Positions 26,647 through 34,976 of a stretch of DNA of 64,000 nucleotides are shown in pieces (positions within the stretch are counted from its first letter, which is position 1; every line of letters starts with the position of its first letter). Source of the DNA: Alphaproteobacteria bacterium. GTDB lineage: Bacteria; Pseudomonadota; Alphaproteobacteria; UBA9655. Below the pieces are notes generated by a model, which saw only the letters and a program-made list of their open reading frames with translations, had not been told where the DNA came from and did no database searches. The stretch is taken from positions 26,776 to 90,775 of the forward strand of contig CANGTV010000001.1 of NCBI GenBank assembly GCA_947457015.1. Reading direction: 5' to 3'. Both the position numbers and the translations under genes were made by a program.

Positions 26647-27012
26647 TTAGGAAAGAGGGGGTGAGGGGGGGTCGCTTATGTCAACGGTCCACATCTTTTC
26701 CAGGTTGTAGAAAGTGCGGATTTCAGGACGGAAAAGATGTACGATAATATCCCCTGCATCCACCAAGACCCAATCACATTGAGGAATTCCTTCAATACGA
26801 ACATTTTTGAGGCCTTTTTTCTTGAGATCTTCCCGAAGGAGCTCCGCCATAGACCCCACTTGGCGTTGAGATGTTCCTGAGGCAATAATCAGGTAATCTG
26901 CAATAGATGATTTTCCACGCAAATCAATAGAAACAATGTCTTGAGCTTTTTTAGAACTCAAAAAGTCTTGAATAAAGTCCTTTAAAGCTTGGGGAGATGA
27001 TGCGTGAGCCAC
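26647..27012 (-). CDS. rsfS: Ribosomal silencing factor RsfS
   Basis: Binds uL14 and blocks subunit joining under starvation. The 121-residue protein has the family core: KKAQDIVSIDLRGKSSIADYLIIASGTS, then QCDWVLVDAGDIIVHLFRPEIRTFYNLEKMW. It uses a GTG start (VAHASS). It is followed after one base by rlmH. In many alphaproteobacteria nadD lies upstream, but here the upstream neighbour is the divergent receptor-like gene. Confidence 0.95.
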   Translation of the reverse strand: MAHASSPQALKDFIQDFLSSKKAQDIVSIDLRGKSSIADYLIIASGTSQRQVGSMAELLREDLKKKGLKNVRIEGIPQCDWVLVDAGDIIVHLFRPEIRTFYNLEKMWTVDISDPPSPPLS

Positions 27013-27145
27013 GATCTATATCTTTCTTAAGTGTCTGTTAATCTTTAAGAAGTATATATAAAACTCTCTCTTAAAACGCAATAGGGATATATTTTAATGA
27101 AAAATATTCTTTTTTATAAAAGAAAAGCATAAGAAGAGAGGGAAG

Positions 27146-28213
27146 GTGCGCTATTTCTTCTTTCTATTTGTCGTATTTTTGGCAGAAATATCCTGTTATG
27201 CAGCGCCATTAAAAGTTGGAGCTATTCTCGACCATCCTTTTATTATCAAGCATGATACAGAATATTCCGGCATTGCCGTAGAACTATGGGACGCCATCGC
27301 GCACGGTCTTAACGAGACCTACACGCTGGTTGAATACCCCGAAGAAAAAACAAAGGAAGCCTTTGAAGCCTTAAGCAGGGGAGATCTTGATGTTCTTATT
27401 GGCGCTCTTTCTGTTACTCAAGACACCTTAAAACACGCTGATTTTACCCTTCCTTTTTATGCTGATAAAATAGTTCCCGTTGTTTTTCATGATTCTTTTC
27501 AAAATTTATTGACACTTTTTAAGATGATGTTTTTTTCTTTTGGGTGGATTATGGGAATTTTCTTTGTTTTGTACGCGTCCTACCTTTATTTTTTGTGGTA
27601 TTATGAGAGAAAACATAGCCTTATGATTCCCGATTGCTGCCGTGAGGGAGTTTCCTATCTATTTTGGAAACATATTTTAATTGGTCGCCACACAGATGAT
27701 ATCCCCAAAACCCTACCCGGGAAGAGCTTGGTTTTTTCAAAAACCATTTTATCCTACTTTATTCTTACTCTTTTGAGCGCCACGTTGGTTTCTTTTTTAA
27801 CCGTTTCTCTTTCCAGCTGGTCTGATCCTATTCAACATGTCTCTGATTTAGAAAAAAGACGTATGGGAGCCATTGCTGACTCAAGACCTTTTAAAATGGG
27901 GAGCAACCTTGGATTTACAATAATCCCCTTTGCATCCATAAAAGAAGGGATGCGTGCCCTTAGGGAAGGAGAAATTGACACGTTTTTGTCTGACTTTTCT
28001 TTGGTTGACACCTATCTTAAGGAAGTCGGAAGAGATAAAGTGAATATGAGCCATTTTGTCTTAAAACAAGATCTTCATGCCTTTGCAACCCGTCCTGGAA
28101 ATCCGCTTTTAAGAAAAATTAACGAACAAATGGTAGACTTAAAAAAAAGAAGAGTGCCAGAAAAAATTTGTAAAGGATATTTAGAAAAAGGAGTAAGAGA
28201 CTGTGATCTTTAA
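27146..28213 (+). CDS. Prokaryotic ionotropic-glutamate-receptor-like protein (SBP domain split by a channel-like insert)
   Basis: A periplasmic ligand-binding domain interrupted by a membrane pore region, the layout of GluR0-type channels. A signal peptide (1-19) is followed by S1 (about 22-118), TM1 (about 128-150, WIMGIFFVLYASYLYFLWYYE), a re-entrant-loop region, TM3 (about 197-222, ILSYFILTLLSATLVSFLTV), then S2 (about 225-345). Two key sites differ from the family. The K+-filter position reads ILIGRHTDDIPKT, where GluR0 has TVGYG. The ligand-carboxylate Arg expected after the T in VTQDT is absent. It may be a degenerate channel or a membrane-tethered sensor. The GTG start overlaps no other gene. 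The 3' end overlaps the next gene. Confidence 0.7.
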   Translation: MRYFFFLFVVFLAEISCYAAPLKVGAILDHPFIIKHDTEYSGIAVELWDAIAHGLNETYTLVEYPEEKTKEAFEALSRGDLDVLIGALSVTQDTLKHADFTLPFYADKIVPVVFHDSFQNLLTLFKMMFFSFGWIMGIFFVLYASYLYFLWYYERKHSLMIPDCCREGVSYLFWKHILIGRHTDDIPKTLPGKSLVFSKTILSYFILTLLSATLVSFLTVSLSSWSDPIQHVSDLEKRRMGAIADSRPFKMGSNLGFTIIPFASIKEGMRALREGEIDTFLSDFSLVDTYLKEVGRDKVNMSHFVLKQDLHAFATRPGNPLLRKINEQMVDLKKRRVPEKICKGYLEKGVRDCDL

Positions 28214-28571
28214 AAGCTATAGCGCAGGTTTAGGAATTTTATTTTTAACACTCTCTCCGCTTTGGGCAGAAGAGGGATTTTTAGGGTGGATTGAAGGAAA
28301 GGGGACGCAGGATAAAGCTGATCCGTGCACGCTAGCTTTTCCAGGAACGAAATCTCATCCTACCATACCCAATGCATGCTATTATTGTCCGCAAGGGGGA
28401 TCTGTTCCGACAGGACCTGCTGAAAACCCAAGCTGCTCGATTGCAGGAACAAACCTTAACGCTTGTAAGACCTCCACATCTACAACACCTGAAGGCGTTC
28501 TAATCCAGAAGCCTAATATTTGTATCGTTTGCCTTCCGGGTAAGAAGTACAGCGGAAATGATTGCATTTAA
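28203..28571 (+). CDS. Small exported cysteine-rich protein
   Basis: No family is recognised. The GTG start at 28203 has GGAG nine bases upstream and overlaps the receptor-like gene by 11 bases, so the pair is probably translated together. A signal peptide ends at LSPLWA (about residue 22). The mature 100 residues carry eight Cys in short-spaced pairs (DPC, NACYYC, PSC, NAC, ICIVC, DCI), spaced like the CxxCxxG repeats of growth-factor-receptor-like Cys-rich modules, for example YYCPQGGSVP and IVCLPGKKYSGNDC. Disulfide-bonded export is inferred. The overlap suggests a partner role for the receptor-like protein. Confidence 0.72.
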   Translation: MIFKSYSAGLGILFLTLSPLWAEEGFLGWIEGKGTQDKADPCTLAFPGTKSHPTIPNACYYCPQGGSVPTGPAENPSCSIAGTNLNACKTSTSTTPEGVLIQKPNICIVCLPGKKYSGNDCI

Positions 28572-28656
28572 ACGTCTTGACAGAAATATGATAGCTTGTA
28601 TCTCTTAAACAAGAGTGAGTGATGTTTTTTGTGATCCACTCAAACTTAATTATTGC

Positions 28657-28720
28657 GGTGAGAGAATAAGGGGCTGATCTTTCCAGCTCTTTGCGTCAAT
28701 CTAAATTCCCATAAACTTTC
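28657..28720 (+). promoter_or_regulatory. Conserved upstream element, copy C
   Basis: It starts GGTGAGAGAATAAGGGG, passes CTGATCTTTCCAGCTCT and ends CAATCTAAATTCCCATAAA. The second half matches copy D in 13 consecutive bases (AATCTAAATTCCCA with one flank). Here the element is only about 46 bases before the earliest possible start of the next gene, unlike the 177-187 bases in copies A, B and D. Confidence 0.65.
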
Positions 28721-28766
28721 AAAAGACTGTTTCTTTTTTTGAGAATGAGTTTTCCCAAGCTGTTTT

Positions 28767-29126
28767 TTGTCGAAAAAATTTACGGCAGGGATTTCTAATT
28801 TTATACGCGCGAAAAAACATAGCAAGTTAGATCTACACACACATGACGCTGATCCGTTGGAGTTACTGATACAGGCTGCGAGAAAGTCAAAGCTTGATCT
28901 GACTCCTGAAAAAGGAAGAGCGCATCTAAAGCAGTTAGCTGAAGAAGGGTGTGAGGAGGCTCAAGATGCATTGGATAATAATGAGATTCCTGTGAGCCCA
29001 TCGTCTTCTAATGCTTCCTCAAGCAGTTCGAGTTCTTCTAGCTCTTCCTCAAGCAGCTCGAGTTCTTCGTCGAGCAGCACGAAGTCATTCATTAAACCTC
29101 TTGACAGAAACCCGCGTAAACGGTAG
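28767..29126 (+). CDS. Poly-serine protein lacking a recognisable signal peptide (box-C gene)
   Basis: Unknown family. An open frame from 28749 with no ATG: the only canonical start is TTG at 28767, without a ribosome-binding site. The predicted 119 residues contain a charged helical domain (about 20-75, with THDADPLELLIQAARKS and KGRAHLKQLAEEG resembling a Sel1-like or helix-turn-helix repeat unit), then about 26 Ser interrupted once by NA, and a basic tail (KPLDRNPRKR). The serine codons are fully mixed. By comparison with the other box genes the 5' leader and signal peptide seem deleted, so it may be a decaying gene. Confidence 0.5.
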   Translation: MSKKFTAGISNFIRAKKHSKLDLHTHDADPLELLIQAARKSKLDLTPEKGRAHLKQLAEEGCEEAQDALDNNEIPVSPSSSNASSSSSSSSSSSSSSSSSSSSSTKSFIKPLDRNPRKR

Positions 29127-29195
29127 TGAAGAAGGGTATCAAGCAAAATTTATGGATTTTGCTGTGGGCACCCTTTTAAGTAAATGAGAGATCCT

Positions 29196-29651
29196 ATGTT
29201 TGCAATCATCAAAACGGGCGGAAAACAATATAAAGTAGCCGCTAATGATATTATTAAAGTCGAGAAGCTCCTTGGGACTTCGGGCGATTCCATTGAATTT
29301 ACAGACGTTCTGATGATGGGGCAGGGGGAGTCTGTAAAAGTTGGGGCTCCCTTAGTGACTAACGCAAAGGTTGTTGGGACTGTTCTCGATCAAATTCGCG
29401 ATGACAAGGTTATTATTTTTAAGAAGAACCGTCGTCATAATTATCGGCGTAAAAATGGCCATCGCCAGTATCTGACCGTTGTTCGTATAACGGATATTTT
29501 GGCTGATGGGGAAAAACCGTCTCCCAAGAAAGCTGAAGCAGACAAGCCTGTCAAAAAAGTTGAGCCTAATGTCGCTACAAAGTCAGAAGACGCACCACCT
29601 AAGGCACTCGCAAAAAAAGCAGCGCCTAAAACCACCAAGGCGCCTAAGTAA
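29196..29651 (+). CDS. rplU: 50S ribosomal protein bL21
   Basis: Binds 23S rRNA next to bL20. The start at 29196 (MFAIIKTGGKQYKV) matches the invariant L21 N-terminus. The ATG at 29184 would add MRDP and is rejected. The first 103 residues are the conserved L21 fold, including KKNRRHNYRRKNGHRQ. It is extended by about 48 Lys/Ala/Pro-rich residues, as in many alphaproteobacteria. It is followed by rpmA after 13 bases. Confidence 0.96.
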   Translation: MFAIIKTGGKQYKVAANDIIKVEKLLGTSGDSIEFTDVLMMGQGESVKVGAPLVTNAKVVGTVLDQIRDDKVIIFKKNRRHNYRRKNGHRQYLTVVRITDILADGEKPSPKKAEADKPVKKVEPNVATKSEDAPPKALAKKAAPKTTKAPK

Positions 29652-29664
29652 GGAGATTTGAGAA

Positions 29665-29913
29665 ATGGCACAAAAGAAAGCCGGAGGTAGTTCCCGCAAC
29701 GGTCGCGATTCTGAAGGGCGCCGTTTAGGAGTGAAAAAATTTGGGGGCGAAGCCGTTATCCCAGGAAACATTATTATTCGTCAGCGTGGCACAAAATATT
29801 ATCCTGGCAATCATGTCGGAATGGGGCGTGATCACACTCTTTTTGCTCTCGCTGAAGGTCATGTAAAATTTTCCCGGGGAGCTATTGGCCGGACCTTTGT
29901 TTCCGTTGAATAG
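29665..29913 (+). CDS. rpmA: 50S ribosomal protein bL27
   Basis: Ribosomal protein that reaches the peptidyl-transferase centre. It begins [16 protein letters not shown], the classical N-terminus, with [20 protein letters not shown] in the middle. At 82 residues it is full length. AGGAG lies upstream of its ATG. It forms the standard rplU-rpmA-obgE cluster. Confidence 0.98.
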   Translation: MAQKKAGGSSRNGRDSEGRRLGVKKFGGEAVIPGNIIIRQRGTKYYPGNHVGMGRDHTLFALAEGHVKFSRGAIGRTFVSVE

Positions 29914-29916
29914 CCC

Positions 29917-29984
29917 TTGTCATCCCGAACTTGTTTCGGGATCTTCTTGACATGAAGATGCTGAAACAAGTTCAGCATGACAGT
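29917..29984. repeat. Palindromic repeat (type R2)
   Basis: TTGTCATCCCGAACTTG...TTCAGCATGACAG in the 82-bp gap between rpmA and obgE, inside a cluster that is otherwise tightly packed. It resembles the units at 2793, 26174 and 56494. Confidence 0.85.
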
Positions 29985-29989
29985 GTTAA

Positions 29990-30997
<1,008 letters not shown>

Positions 30998-31001
30998 TTT
31001 C

Positions 31002-31145
31002 AGGCACACAACAGGGATTTTATATTTTTACAATACATGAATCATTCTCAACTGTAAAATTTTTCAATTGCCCATTTGAGAAAAATTTTTTACTTTTATA
31101 GACAAATCATTTATTATAAAAATATAAAATCCTTGTTGTGTGCCT
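31002..31145. mobile_element. MITE-like element, 144 bp, with long terminal inverted repeats
   Basis: The ends are inverted repeats of about 40 bp: AGGCACACAACAGGGATTTT on the left and, on the opposite strand, AGGCACACAACAAGGATTTT on the right, continuing as ATATTTTTA(C/T)AATA. The interior is itself palindromic (GTAAAATTTTTC against GAAAAATTTTTTAC), so the whole element can fold back on itself. A possible 6-bp target duplication AGTTTC flanks it (30996-31001 and 31147-31152, one base offset). There is no coding capacity. A non-autonomous transposon derivative is the simplest reading. Confidence 0.7.
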
Positions 31146-31191
31146 AAGTTTCTTTCCAACGCCGGATACTTTCTGTCTTTACTATCCACCC

Positions 31192-31358
31192 TTGTCATCC
31201 CCGAGCTAGAAATGCTTTTTTTCTGCAGGAAAACATTAGCATTTCTTCGTCGGGGATCTTGGATGAGCTCCGCTCTGTTGAGAAAAGATCCCCGATGGAG
31301 AAGCTCTAAAGCCCCCGATCAAGTCGGGGGCAAGAACTTCTAGCTCGGGGATGACAAT
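31192..31358. repeat. Composite palindromic repeat (type R1)
   Basis: Starts TTGTCATCCCCGAGCTAG and ends with the inverse CTAGCTCGGGGATGACAA. The core has AAAACATTAGCATTTCTTCG and the CCCCCGATCAAGTCGGGGG hairpin. It lies between the MITE and the promoter at 31412. Confidence 0.85.
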
Positions 31359-31411
31359 GGAAGAGAGAAAGTTAAAAAATATCAGGCGATTAGCGTGACA
31401 AGAAAACCGTC

Positions 31412-31440
31412 TTGACAGTTTTTTCTTAAGTAGTTCTACT
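31412..31440 (+). promoter_or_regulatory. Sigma-70-type promoter
   Basis: TTGACA (31412-31417), a 17-base spacer and TCTACT (31435-31440). A transcript would start near 31447, about 24 bases before the ATG of the exported-protein gene at 31471. Confidence 0.55.
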
Positions 31441-31470
31441 TAATGCATCTTTTGACATGGAAAAAACACT

Positions 31471-31803
31471 ATGAGAGCTAAGCTATCTTCATGGCTCTCT
31501 TTAAGTATAGCTATCTTACTCATTCCTTCTTCTTTGAAAGCTGGAGGGAAAGATGAGGAAAAGAATTTTGTGAGGCTTAGTGTTCGTAGCTTCTCTTCTT
31601 CTCACAGTCAGAAAAAAACCTACAGTTTAACTGATAAAGCGATTAATCTTGTGCGCTTGAGGGTAGATCGACCAAGTCGTCTTGAGCCGGTTTCATTGCA
31701 TCCAATTGCATTGGCTGAGCAAGAGCGAACCGATCTTACGAAAAACTTCCACATCGTTCATGGAGTGAGAAATAACACTAGAACCTCTAATAAATTAAAA
31801 TGA
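31471..31803 (+). CDS. Small exported protein of unknown function
   Basis: Unknown family. The 110-residue protein has a signal peptide (SWLSLSIAILLIPSSLKA, cleavage near residue 24). The basic mature part of about 86 residues is rich in Ser, Arg, Leu and Lys and contains no Cys or recognised domain. A promoter sits directly upstream at 31412-31440. It follows a repeat block and precedes the conserved element of the box-D gene, so it is part of the exported-protein cluster. Confidence 0.65.
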   Translation: MRAKLSSWLSLSIAILLIPSSLKAGGKDEEKNFVRLSVRSFSSSHSQKKTYSLTDKAINLVRLRVDRPSRLEPVSLHPIALAEQERTDLTKNFHIVHGVRNNTRTSNKLK

Positions 31804-31895
31804 CTGTGTTCTTTTATTCAGAAAAAGATTGACAAAAAATTACAATTCTATATTTATTTCACTGTCTAAAGTAGACATATAGTGTTAACCTCAAT

Positions 31896-31960
31896 GGTGA
31901 TATAATACGGGGTTAATGTTTTTAGCTCTTCGCTTTAATCTAAATTCCCACAAAATCTTA
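31896..31960 (+). promoter_or_regulatory. Conserved upstream element, copy D
   Basis: Starts GGTGATATAATACGGGG, passes TTAATGTTTTTAGCTCT and continues AATCTAAATTCCCACAAAAT. It lies 187 bases before the start codon at 32148. It contains a perfect TATAAT (31901-31906), so it may be a promoter with a conserved downstream region. A small hairpin GATGAAG/CTTCATC (32007-32024) follows in the leader. The 344-bp gap holds no other recognisable feature. Confidence 0.68.
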
Positions 31961-32147
31961 AAAAATCCTTTTCCTTTTCCTTTTTTTGAAGGAGAAAGTT
32001 CTGCGAGATGAAGCTTTCTTCATCGACGTGTTGCTAGCTTGTAAAAAGTTCACCTAAAGTAAAGTTTTTTCTTTCTTTATTTAAGGAAACGGATGCAGCT
32101 GTGGAACAGCAAATTTTATTGTATTTAATTTAATGAAAGGTATTCTT

Positions 32148-32963
32148 ATGATTTTTAACCGTTTTATGCTCATTATAACAATTCTCGTCTCTCTAACGTG
32201 TGGAGGGGCTTTCGCTATGGAGAACAAGGACCCAAAAGGGACCTCAGCTAAGCTCAATACGAGCTCATCAAGTTCTCTCTCGTCTTCTTCAAGTTCTTCT
32301 TTTGCAACGGATACAAGCTCATCAAGCCTTTCTAGCAGCTTTTCTCAACTCAACATTTCGTCTGCTCCCTCATATTTTTCTGAATCTTTTTCCTCTTTAA
32401 GCTCATCAAGTAGTTCTTCCTATAGCTCTTCAGCAAACTCATCGTCGAGTTCATCAAGTTTTACTTCAAGTGCTTCATCAGTGAAGAGTCAGTCTAATAA
32501 GCAGAAGGAATGGCTAGTCGAACTTGAGAGCAATCTGACACACTTTAAGAAACGCTTTGCAAACATGGAAAAAGTTGCACAACCCGTGCTTGAATTAGCA
32601 AAATGTATGGGAGTCTCGGAAGGGTCCGAGCTTTTCTCTCGCTGTAGCAAACTTACAGTTCTTTTGTTTAGCTATAAGAGAATGATCAGTAAGGAAGGAG
32701 AATCAGCAAAAAAGACTATTCTGTCAGGCAACCCAGTGGCACGTGAAAAATATGAGAGCATCCTTGATGCTGTAGTAAAAAAGGAAAATGACATAATGAA
32801 ATATAAGGGTGCTTTGGAGCGAGAGTTGAACCGAGAGTCGGAGCGGCAGTTGGCAAGATTGCTTATGGGTTCTTCGAGCTCTTCAAGCAGTTCATTGTCA
32901 TCGAGCTCTTCAAGATCATCAAGTTCTTCGAGTAGTTCCTCGTCGTCGAGTAAGAGTTCTTAA
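32148..32963 (+). CDS. Exported protein with poly-serine arms at both ends (box-D gene)
   Basis: Unknown family. The start at 32148 has AAAGG seven bases upstream. Signal peptide MIFNRFMLIITILVSLTCGG, cleavage near AFA. The mature protein has three parts: an N-terminal Ser-rich arm of about 95 residues with runs up to seven Ser broken by Leu, Phe, Tyr and Ala; a helical core of about 120 residues with two Cys (AKCMG and SRCSK); and a C-terminal arm with about 30 Ser ending KSS. All six Ser codons are used, so the tract is maintained by selection on the protein. The conserved element lies at 31896-31960. Confidence 0.75.
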   Translation: MIFNRFMLIITILVSLTCGGAFAMENKDPKGTSAKLNTSSSSSLSSSSSSSFATDTSSSSLSSSFSQLNISSAPSYFSESFSSLSSSSSSSYSSSANSSSSSSSFTSSASSVKSQSNKQKEWLVELESNLTHFKKRFANMEKVAQPVLELAKCMGVSEGSELFSRCSKLTVLLFSYKRMISKEGESAKKTILSGNPVAREKYESILDAVVKKENDIMKYKGALERELNRESERQLARLLMGSSSSSSSSLSSSSSRSSSSSSSSSSSSKSS

Positions 32964-33027
32964 GCTCAAGACTCTTTCCAAGATCCCTCCTTGCAAAAGG
33001 GGGGATTTTGAAGTGTTGTCGGTTCTG

Positions 33028-33192
33028 TTGTCATCCTCGACATAGAAGCTCTTGCCCCCGACTTGACGGGTGCTTAGAGCTTCTCGCTCGGTGATCTGAT
33101 TGAAACACATCATTGCGTCTAGAAGACCCCCGATGAAGGAATGCTAATGTTTTCTTACGAAAACAAAGCATTCCTAACTCGGGGATGACAAG
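33028..33192. repeat. Composite palindromic repeat (type R1)
   Basis: Starts TTGTCATCCTCGACATAGAA and ends CTCGGGGATGACA. It contains CTTGCCCCCGACTTG and AAATGCTAATGTTTTC-like arms. It fills most of the 273-bp gap between the box-D gene and the MarR-type regulator. Confidence 0.85.
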
Positions 33193-33236
33193 ATGGGGAG
33201 TTGATATAAAAATGTACAATATGAGATGGTTTGCTA

Positions 33237-33695
33237 TCACTCCACCAAGCCGTGGCTAAAAATGAAATTCCAATAGGATTCCAGCTTGCGGAGGAGTTTG
33301 AGGGTTTCGGTCAAGTTTTGATCCGTCACGCCATTGTATTTTAAATTAGCCGCTTGTTGGGTAAAGATTTTATCTATTTTCTCGTAGAGTTTTATTCCTT
33401 TATCGGACAAACGTATTTTGCTCGCTCGTTTATCATGAATGGCTTTTTCTTGAATAAAATAGCCGTGTTCTACAAGCTTTTTCAGGTTATAAGAGACATT
33501 TGATCCTAAATAATAGCCGCGGTTGGAAATTTCTCCGACCGTCATTTCATTTTTTCCAACGTTATACAAAATAAAGCATTGCACGTTGTTAATATCAAAA
33601 ATACGGAGTCGATCGAGCTCAATCTTGATCACATCTAAAAAGAGATGATGGAGCCGCTCCACAAGGGTAATTGTCTCAAAATAAAGGGCTTTCAT
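33237..33695 (-). CDS. ldtR: MarR-family transcriptional regulator, LdtR type
   Basis: Winged-helix dimer of 152 residues. The sequence ERLHHLFLDVIKIELDRLRI, then VQCFILYNVGKNEMTVGEI and GYYLGSNVSYNLKKLVEHGYF, follows the alphaproteobacterial LdtR regulator, which in Liberibacter controls an L,D-transpeptidase gene and responds to osmotic stress. The recognition helix is in GSNVSYNLKKL and the wing in DKRASKIRLSDKG. It is divergent from nusB, with both promoters in the 126-bp gap. The target genes here are unknown. Confidence 0.82.
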   Translation of the reverse strand: MKALYFETITLVERLHHLFLDVIKIELDRLRIFDINNVQCFILYNVGKNEMTVGEISNRGYYLGSNVSYNLKKLVEHGYFIQEKAIHDKRASKIRLSDKGIKLYEKIDKIFTQQAANLKYNGVTDQNLTETLKLLRKLESYWNFIFSHGLVE

Positions 33696-33781
33696 AGCGC
33701 CTCTCTCGTTATCTAAGGTTCTCCTTATATTTGTAGCAAAAATATGTTAAATTTTATTTAATTTAGGAAAATTAAAATTTG

Positions 33782-33810
33782 TTGACACATACCTTGTTGG
33801 ACTTGATAAC
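33782..33810 (+). promoter_or_regulatory. Probable nusB promoter
   Basis: TTGACA (33782-33787), a 17-base spacer and GATAAC (33805-33810). The likely start point (about 33817) is only about five bases before the nusB ATG at 33822, so the message could be almost leaderless. Confidence 0.5.
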
Positions 33811-33821
33811 TGGTCGTTGAA

Positions 33822-34307
33822 ATGAAAGATAATCCCACCACCACAGCACAATCTCGTAAAGCATCCTTTAAAGGCAGAATGATGGGACGTTTGGCCGCTG
33901 TGCAAGCTCTTTTTCAAATTGAGCAAACCCAATCTGCCGCTTCATCGGTGGTGCTAGAATTTTTAGACCATCGCTTAAAAAAGATGAAGCCAAAGGTCGA
34001 TTCTACCTTCTTTTCAAAATTAGTCGAAGGAGCCTGGCGCGTTCACGAACGCAGTGACGAGATCATCACAGGCGCTTTAAAGCCTGGGTGGACCCTCGAC
34101 CGCCTTGAATCAGTGACACGCGCCATTTTACGGGCAGCTCTTTATGAGATTATAGAAACGCAGACGCCAACGCCTGTGATTATTGATGAGTATCTTAATC
34201 TCACTCATGCTTTTTTTGATGATGCAGAAGTTGCCTTTGTGAATGGCGTTTTAAATACGGTTGCACAAAAAATAAGACCTTCTAACCTCCCTAAAACCAA
34301 TATTTAA
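33822..34307 (+). CDS. nusB: Transcription antitermination factor NusB
   Basis: All-helical RNA-binding protein that with NusE binds boxA during rRNA antitermination. The 161-residue protein has the N-terminal RLAAVQALFQIEQT, VEGAWRVHERSDEII and ILRAALYEIIETQTPTPVIIDEYLNLTHAFFDDAEVAFVNGVL, which are highly characteristic. In many alphaproteobacteria ribH lies upstream, but here nusB stands alone. Its 3' end overlaps the convergent outer-membrane protein gene by 17 bases. Confidence 0.95.
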   Translation: MKDNPTTTAQSRKASFKGRMMGRLAAVQALFQIEQTQSAASSVVLEFLDHRLKKMKPKVDSTFFSKLVEGAWRVHERSDEIITGALKPGWTLDRLESVTRAILRAALYEIIETQTPTPVIIDEYLNLTHAFFDDAEVAFVNGVLNTVAQKIRPSNLPKTNI

Positions 34308-34938
34308 GACCCGCAGCAAAGGCTGTGGACGCATCATGGACGCCGTTAAAGGTTCCAAAGGCGCCCGAGCGGTGATGGTAACGAGCAACAAGCGCCCAAT
34401 GTGAGCAGGGAAGAGAAAGAGTTATCTCTGTCATAAGATAATTCAGAATGCGAGAGGTGTATTTTGCTCCTCGAGTAGCAAGCTCAAGCTTGGGAGTATT
34501 TGTTGCAATGCTAAGCCCATCACCAATAGCAATCGTTGTCGGGAGGGTAGCATTCCAAGGAAAGGCTTTCCAACGCGCGATTAAAACAACAGGGTTAATT
34601 TCAAAGTGGGTTTGCCCGCCGAAATGTTTAACGCCTTGCGTTTCAAATTCAAGATCTAAGCGGTTGTCTAAGAAGCTGACTAAGCGTTTAGAGGCGGCTA
34701 CTGCCAAAATTGCTGAGCCTTCAAACTTTGCTTTTCCTTGAAGAAAAATTTTGCTTGAGTCTTGAGAGGTAATAGGACCGCCATAAACAGTAACTGCCCA
34801 GCCCTTGGACCACCAGGAAGGGCATTGTGGTTGAAAATTTAGTGGCGGCAAGATTGTGTTACACGGGGACTGACATTCTTGTGCACTTAATGTTTTTTGG
34901 AATACGAACAAACTTATCAATATTAAAATATACTGCAT
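34291..34938 (-). CDS. Outer-membrane beta-barrel, PagL-like (lipid A 3-O-deacylase family) candidate
   Basis: A 215-residue exported protein. Signal peptide to about residue 19 (QKTLSA). The rest alternates in the pattern of a small beta-barrel and ends with an aromatic residue (GLKYWF), as outer-membrane proteins do. ARYHHRSGAFG carries H-x-S in the position of the PagL active-site HxS near the C-terminus, followed by a final strand. The third catalytic residue is not obvious, so an inactive or unrelated barrel is possible. GGGAG lies six bases before the ATG. It is adjacent to the Mla operon, in line with a role in outer-membrane lipids. Confidence 0.5.
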   Translation of the reverse strand: MQYILILISLFVFQKTLSAQECQSPCNTILPPLNFQPQCPSWWSKGWAVTVYGGPITSQDSSKIFLQGKAKFEGSAILAVAASKRLVSFLDNRLDLEFETQGVKHFGGQTHFEINPVVLIARWKAFPWNATLPTTIAIGDGLSIATNTPKLELATRGAKYTSRILNYLMTEITLSLPCSHWALVARYHHRSGAFGTFNGVHDASTAFAAGLKYWF

Positions 34939-34976
34939 TTTTGTCTCCCTTATTGTTATTGCGGGTTATGACAGTG

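Noticed and set aside
32148..32963. Poly-Ser tract as microsatellite slippage artefact
   Set aside because: Serine codons are scrambled among TCT, TCA, TCC, TCG, AGC and AGT, so no simple nucleotide repeat exists.
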